A stretch of 22,264 nt of DNA from a virus. How positions within the stretch are numbered: position 1 is the first letter of the stretch; each line of letters begins with the position of its first letter. Under the pieces are notes generated by a model. It had not been told where the DNA came from, made no database searches, and saw only the letters and a list, made by a program, of their open reading frames with translations. Location: the IMG/VR virus record IMGVR_UViG_3300009159_000359, positions 1 to 22,264 of that record, one strand, 5' to 3'. Shown here in pieces: positions 19,454 to 22,264 of the stretch. Both the position numbers and the translations under genes were made by a program.

Positions 19454-21373
19454 ATGTCTAACGTACCAAGTAATCTAATACCAACACGAATAACGCAGCT
19501 TCCTGTGGCCCCTGTTGCCGACGAAGACTCGTTGATGGTGGTCGTGTACGAGGGCAACACGTACCAGATCCGCGTGGGTGATTTGCTGGCCGTTTCTGGT
19601 GTTCCTACTAACCGTCAGGTAATCGCCGGCACGGGCTTGACTGGCGGTGGCCAGCTGACCTCGAACGTGACGCTGAGTGTTGCTAACGGCGGCATTGGCA
19701 CTACACAACTTGCGTCTTCTGGTGTAACGCCTGGCGCTTACGGCACAGCGACCGACATCCCTGTTTTCACGGTTGACGCTACCGGACGCGTAATGTCGGC
19801 GACCACTGTCCCTGCGACCACGTCTGGGTATGTGCCAGTGGCCACGCAAGTCATTGCCGGTACAGGATTAAACGGTGGCGGTCCGCTAAACGCTAACGTC
19901 ACACTGAACGCAAATCTTTCTAATTCGTTGCCATTAGTCGGCGATAATTCTGGTGCTTCTGGCACTTCTACCAATATTGCACGGGCTGACCACCAGCATC
20001 CAGCTATAGACCTGACGTTGGACGATCAAGTCGACGGACTATTGCCGCTTAATCATGGCGGCACAGCACGCAGCATGGTGATGGCGCCTGGGGCAATTAT
20101 TTGGTCTGGATCTGACGGGCTGTATGTAGGTCCAGTGGGCGGCTCAGGGCAAGTGTTAGTGTCTGGCGGAACTGCGGCACCGACGTGGGGCTCTGCGCTG
20201 CTCGTTGTTGATCAGGCGGCAAATGTTGTTTATGCAGGCCCAACCGCTGGACCTGTTGCGCCAACTGCGTTCAGGGCATTAGTCAATGCAGACCTTCCGG
20301 CTTCTGGCGTAACCGCTAACACGTACGGTTCTGCCCTTGCAATTCCTGTTGTTACGGTTAACGCAAAGGGCGTCATTACAAGCGTGACTACGGCTGCTAT
20401 TACTGGCGGATTGGCGTACCAAGGCTCTTGGAATGCCTCTACCAACACCCCAACACTAACGTCTAGCGTTGGCACTAACGGTTACTATTACATTGTGTCC
20501 GTCTCTGGATCTACCAATCTAAACGGCATTACCGATTGGCTTGTAGGCGACTGGGCTATATTCAACGGCACCGTTTGGCAGAAGATCGACCAGACTAACT
20601 TAGTGTCTAGCGTAAACGGCCAGACAGGCGTGGTGAGCATTGCCTACGCAGATTTGGCCGGCGCGATACCTACTTGGAACCAAGACACGACCGGCACGGC
20701 GGCTAAAACCAACGCATTAAACTCCGCCACTACGGTGGTTAACGTATCGTCTTCTCCAGCGCCTACGGTTGGACAGATGCTGACGGCGACTAGTGGCACG
20801 GCGGCGACGTGGCAAACTCCTGCCGCTGGCGGCGTCACCAGCGTTGCCCAGACCTTTACCGGCGGTATTATCTCAGTGGCTGGTTCGCCGATTACTACGA
20901 CCGGCACCTTGGCCCTTACCGTTGCAGGAACGTCCGGCGGTGTTCCCTATTTTAGTTCTGCGTCTACTTGGGCTACCTCGGCGGCATTGACCCAGTATGC
21001 GTTAGTGCTAGGCGGTGGTGCAGGCGCGGCGCCTGTCGTTGTAGGCAGCACTGGCACGACTACTACGGTTCTTCATGGTAATGCTGTAGGCGCCCCAACG
21101 TTTGGGTCAGTGTCTCTGACGGCAGACGTGTCCGGCTCGCTTCCGCTTGCCAATGGCGGCACTGCTGGAACAACAGCCGCTACTGCAAGGACAAACCTAG
21201 TCGCGGCCAAGTCAGGCACTAACAGTGACATCACTGAGCTGTACGCGCTTAACGGCACTTCTGGTGGGGTGGCATATCAAAACGTGTCAAATCAACTGAT
21301 AATGGGTTCGGCACTGACATTTAACGGCACGGTGTTAACAGTCCCTGGCGGCATAACCGGCGGCACATTTTAG
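19454..21373 (+). CDS. Tail-fibre-like protein with repeats (639 aa)
   Basis: The protein is dominated by Gly, Thr, Ser, Ala and Val, as in trimeric phage fibres. The N-terminal 50 residues (RITQLPVAPVADEDSLMVVV) are the likely virion-binding part. Repeats follow: QVIAGTGLxGGGxLxxNVTL at 55-74 and 132-151, and a SGVT...YG...IPV..TV motif at 89-118 and 284-313. Residues 321-383 form an aromatic-rich module (AYQGSWNAST, then GDWAIFNGTVWQKID) that may bind glycans. The C-terminus has VTSVA...SVAGSPITTTGTLALT (461-489), shared with the next gene, and LPLANGGTAGTT. GGAG lies 9 nt before the ATG. No C-terminal chaperone domain is visible. Confidence 0.75.
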   Translation: MSNVPSNLIPTRITQLPVAPVADEDSLMVVVYEGNTYQIRVGDLLAVSGVPTNRQVIAGTGLTGGGQLTSNVTLSVANGGIGTTQLASSGVTPGAYGTATDIPVFTVDATGRVMSATTVPATTSGYVPVATQVIAGTGLNGGGPLNANVTLNANLSNSLPLVGDNSGASGTSTNIARADHQHPAIDLTLDDQVDGLLPLNHGGTARSMVMAPGAIIWSGSDGLYVGPVGGSGQVLVSGGTAAPTWGSALLVVDQAANVVYAGPTAGPVAPTAFRALVNADLPASGVTANTYGSALAIPVVTVNAKGVITSVTTAAITGGLAYQGSWNASTNTPTLTSSVGTNGYYYIVSVSGSTNLNGITDWLVGDWAIFNGTVWQKIDQTNLVSSVNGQTGVVSIAYADLAGAIPTWNQDTTGTAAKTNALNSATTVVNVSSSPAPTVGQMLTATSGTAATWQTPAAGGVTSVAQTFTGGIISVAGSPITTTGTLALTVAGTSGGVPYFSSASTWATSAALTQYALVLGGGAGAAPVVVGSTGTTTTVLHGNAVGAPTFGSVSLTADVSGSLPLANGGTAGTTAATARTNLVAAKSGTNSDITELYALNGTSGGVAYQNVSNQLIMGSALTFNGTVLTVPGGITGGTF

Positions 21374-21382
21374 GATACTTAT

Positions 21383-21877
21383 ATGGCACAATCAGGCTAC
21401 ACACCGATCATTACATATTACAGCACCACTGCTGCGGCTGTCCCATTAGCGGCAAACCTTGCGCCTGGTGAGCTATCCCTAAACATCAGTGACATGAAGC
21501 TGTATTGCGAGAACGCGGCGGGTGCGGTTACCCTGCTAGCATCAGCGGCCGGCGCAAGCGGCACAGTCACTAGCGTAGCAGCTACAGTCCCTAGCATTTT
21601 TAGTATTGCAGGTAGCCCGATCACATCATCCGGCACGCTCGCGATGACCTATTCCGGTACTGCACTTCCTGTAGCTAATGGAGGCACGGGCGCTACTACG
21701 CTAACAGCCAACTATGTCCTGCTTGGTAACGGCACTAGCGCACCACAAATGATTGCACCGAGTAGCTCTGGTAATGTATTAACGAGTAACGGGACGACTT
21801 GGGCTAGTACAGCGCCAACATCAAGTGGGGCGACTAAAGGACAGGCTATCGCATTTTCAATCGTATTCGGACTCTAG
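21383..21877 (+). CDS. Short tail-fibre-like protein (164 aa)
   Basis: The ATG has AGGA 7 nt upstream and follows the large fibre gene by 9 nt. The N-terminal 50 residues (PIITYYSTTAAAVPLAANLAPGELSLNISDMKLYC) look like a recurrent fibre start module. Residues 60-107 repeat the fibre motif TSVA...SIAGSPITSSGTLAMT and LPVANGGTGATT found in the larger protein. A NVLTSNGTTWAST segment follows and the protein ends in a hydrophobic KGQAIAFSIVFGL. It may be a second fibre or a tip subunit assembled with the larger protein. Confidence 0.7.
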   Translation: MAQSGYTPIITYYSTTAAAVPLAANLAPGELSLNISDMKLYCENAAGAVTLLASAAGASGTVTSVAATVPSIFSIAGSPITSSGTLAMTYSGTALPVANGGTGATTLTANYVLLGNGTSAPQMIAPSSSGNVLTSNGTTWASTAPTSSGATKGQAIAFSIVFGL

Positions 21878-21886
21878 GAGAGTATT

Positions 21887-22264
21887 GTGGCAAATCCAAA
21901 TATAGTCAACGTAACAAGTATTCTAGGTACGACAACGTACTACACCCCATCTGGCACGTCTGCGGTAGTCTTACTGCCTAACGCTGCCTCAAGTGGCTTG
22001 GTCTTTAAGATCAACCAGATAGTGGCTGCCAACGTCAACGGCTCTAGTGCTGTTAACGCTACGGTGAGTCTCTACAGTAACGGTGCGGTGGCTCAGGGTT
22101 CAGCACCCTCTGGCGGTACGGCTTACCCCATCATCTCTACCTTGTCAGTACCGGCAAATGCGTCTGTGATAGCGGTAGACAAGACGACTGCGATCTACTT
22201 GATGGAAGGCACGTCAATCACGATCACGTCTGGTACTGCGAGTGGCATTACCTACAGCATAAGC
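21887..22264 (+). CDS. Virion structural protein, N-terminal part, cut by window edge
   Basis: A GTG at 21887 with AGGAG 6 nt upstream opens a frame that stays open for 126 codons to the window edge, so the C-terminus is not seen. The protein is beta-rich with Thr, Ser, Val and Asn: it begins MANPNIVNVTSILGTTTYY, continues GLVFKINQIVAANVNGSSA and includes TLSVPANASVIAVDKTTAIY. I recall similar small structural proteins near fibre genes in cyanophages and other aquatic phages. Role unknown, probably a tail or fibre accessory protein. Confidence 0.7.
   Translation, partial: MANPNIVNVTSILGTTTYYTPSGTSAVVLLPNAASSGLVFKINQIVAANVNGSSAVNATVSLYSNGAVAQGSAPSGGTAYPIISTLSVPANASVIAVDKTTAIYLMEGTSITITSGTASGITYSIS

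Noticed and set aside
1-22264. CRISPR array, insertion sequence, integrase or attachment site
   Set aside because: No regularly spaced repeats with spacers, no transposase or recombinase motifs, and no terminal inverted repeats with target duplication were seen.

Overview
The window looks like part of the genome of a tailed double-stranded DNA phage (Caudoviricetes), either free or recovered from an environmental sample. The evidence is a single continuous head-to-tail morphogenesis block on the plus strand: terminase small and large subunits, a giant multidomain protein, portal, small accessory proteins, a GroES-like co-chaperonin, a scaffold-like protein, a decoration-like protein, the major capsid protein, small virion proteins, a head-tail adaptor and tail-fibre-like proteins. 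The gene order, a portal with a long Gln-rich C-terminal helix and a gp4-like adaptor suggest a P22-like short-tailed morphology. That is inference, because no tail nozzle or needle gene lies inside the window. The host cannot be read from the sequence. I found no integrase, tRNA, CRISPR array or insertion sequence.

Layout. Positions 1-470 hold two small minus-strand genes, the leftmost cut by the window edge. Positions 471-1260 form a divergent, mostly gene-poor switch region. It contains a minus-strand promoter candidate, AT-rich 10-mers, three 9-bp tandem repeats, a good minus-strand terminator, one tiny ORF with a strong ribosome binding site, and about 500 nt dense in hairpins that may be a structured RNA. 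Positions 1261-2115 hold two small plus-strand genes of unknown role. A strong inverted repeat at 2152-2198 precedes terS. TerS and TerL (2279-4512) are translationally coupled. A 1967-residue protein (4562-10465) lies between TerL and the portal. Positions 10458-16875 hold the portal-to-capsid cluster, closed by a terminator. Positions 16997-22264 hold further virion proteins, the adaptor and tail-fibre proteins; the last gene is cut by the window edge.

How the genes work together. TerS would recognise the phage DNA. TerL (ATPase plus nuclease) would pump it through the portal into a capsid built from the major capsid protein on a scaffold, possibly with help from the phage co-chaperonin. 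The decoration-like and small Gly/Thr-rich proteins would dress the shell, the adaptor would close the portal, and the fibre-like proteins would contact the host.

Most unusual is the 1967-residue protein. It is a string of apparently unrelated modules separated by recurring Gly-rich boundary motifs (YAxGG and PGFGxGG). One module resembles an ADP-ribosyltransferase, is encoded in DNA of about 37% G+C within much GC-richer surroundings, and is bounded by a perfect 20-bp direct repeat exactly 720 bp apart. This fits the polyvalent-protein idea of effectors packaged and injected with DNA, with modules exchanged by recombination at the boundaries.

A recurring TATACT -10 hexamer occurs in the correct orientation in four gaps (minus strand near 510; plus strand near 4523, 14749 and 18110). 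This suggests that the block is read from several internal promoters rather than one.
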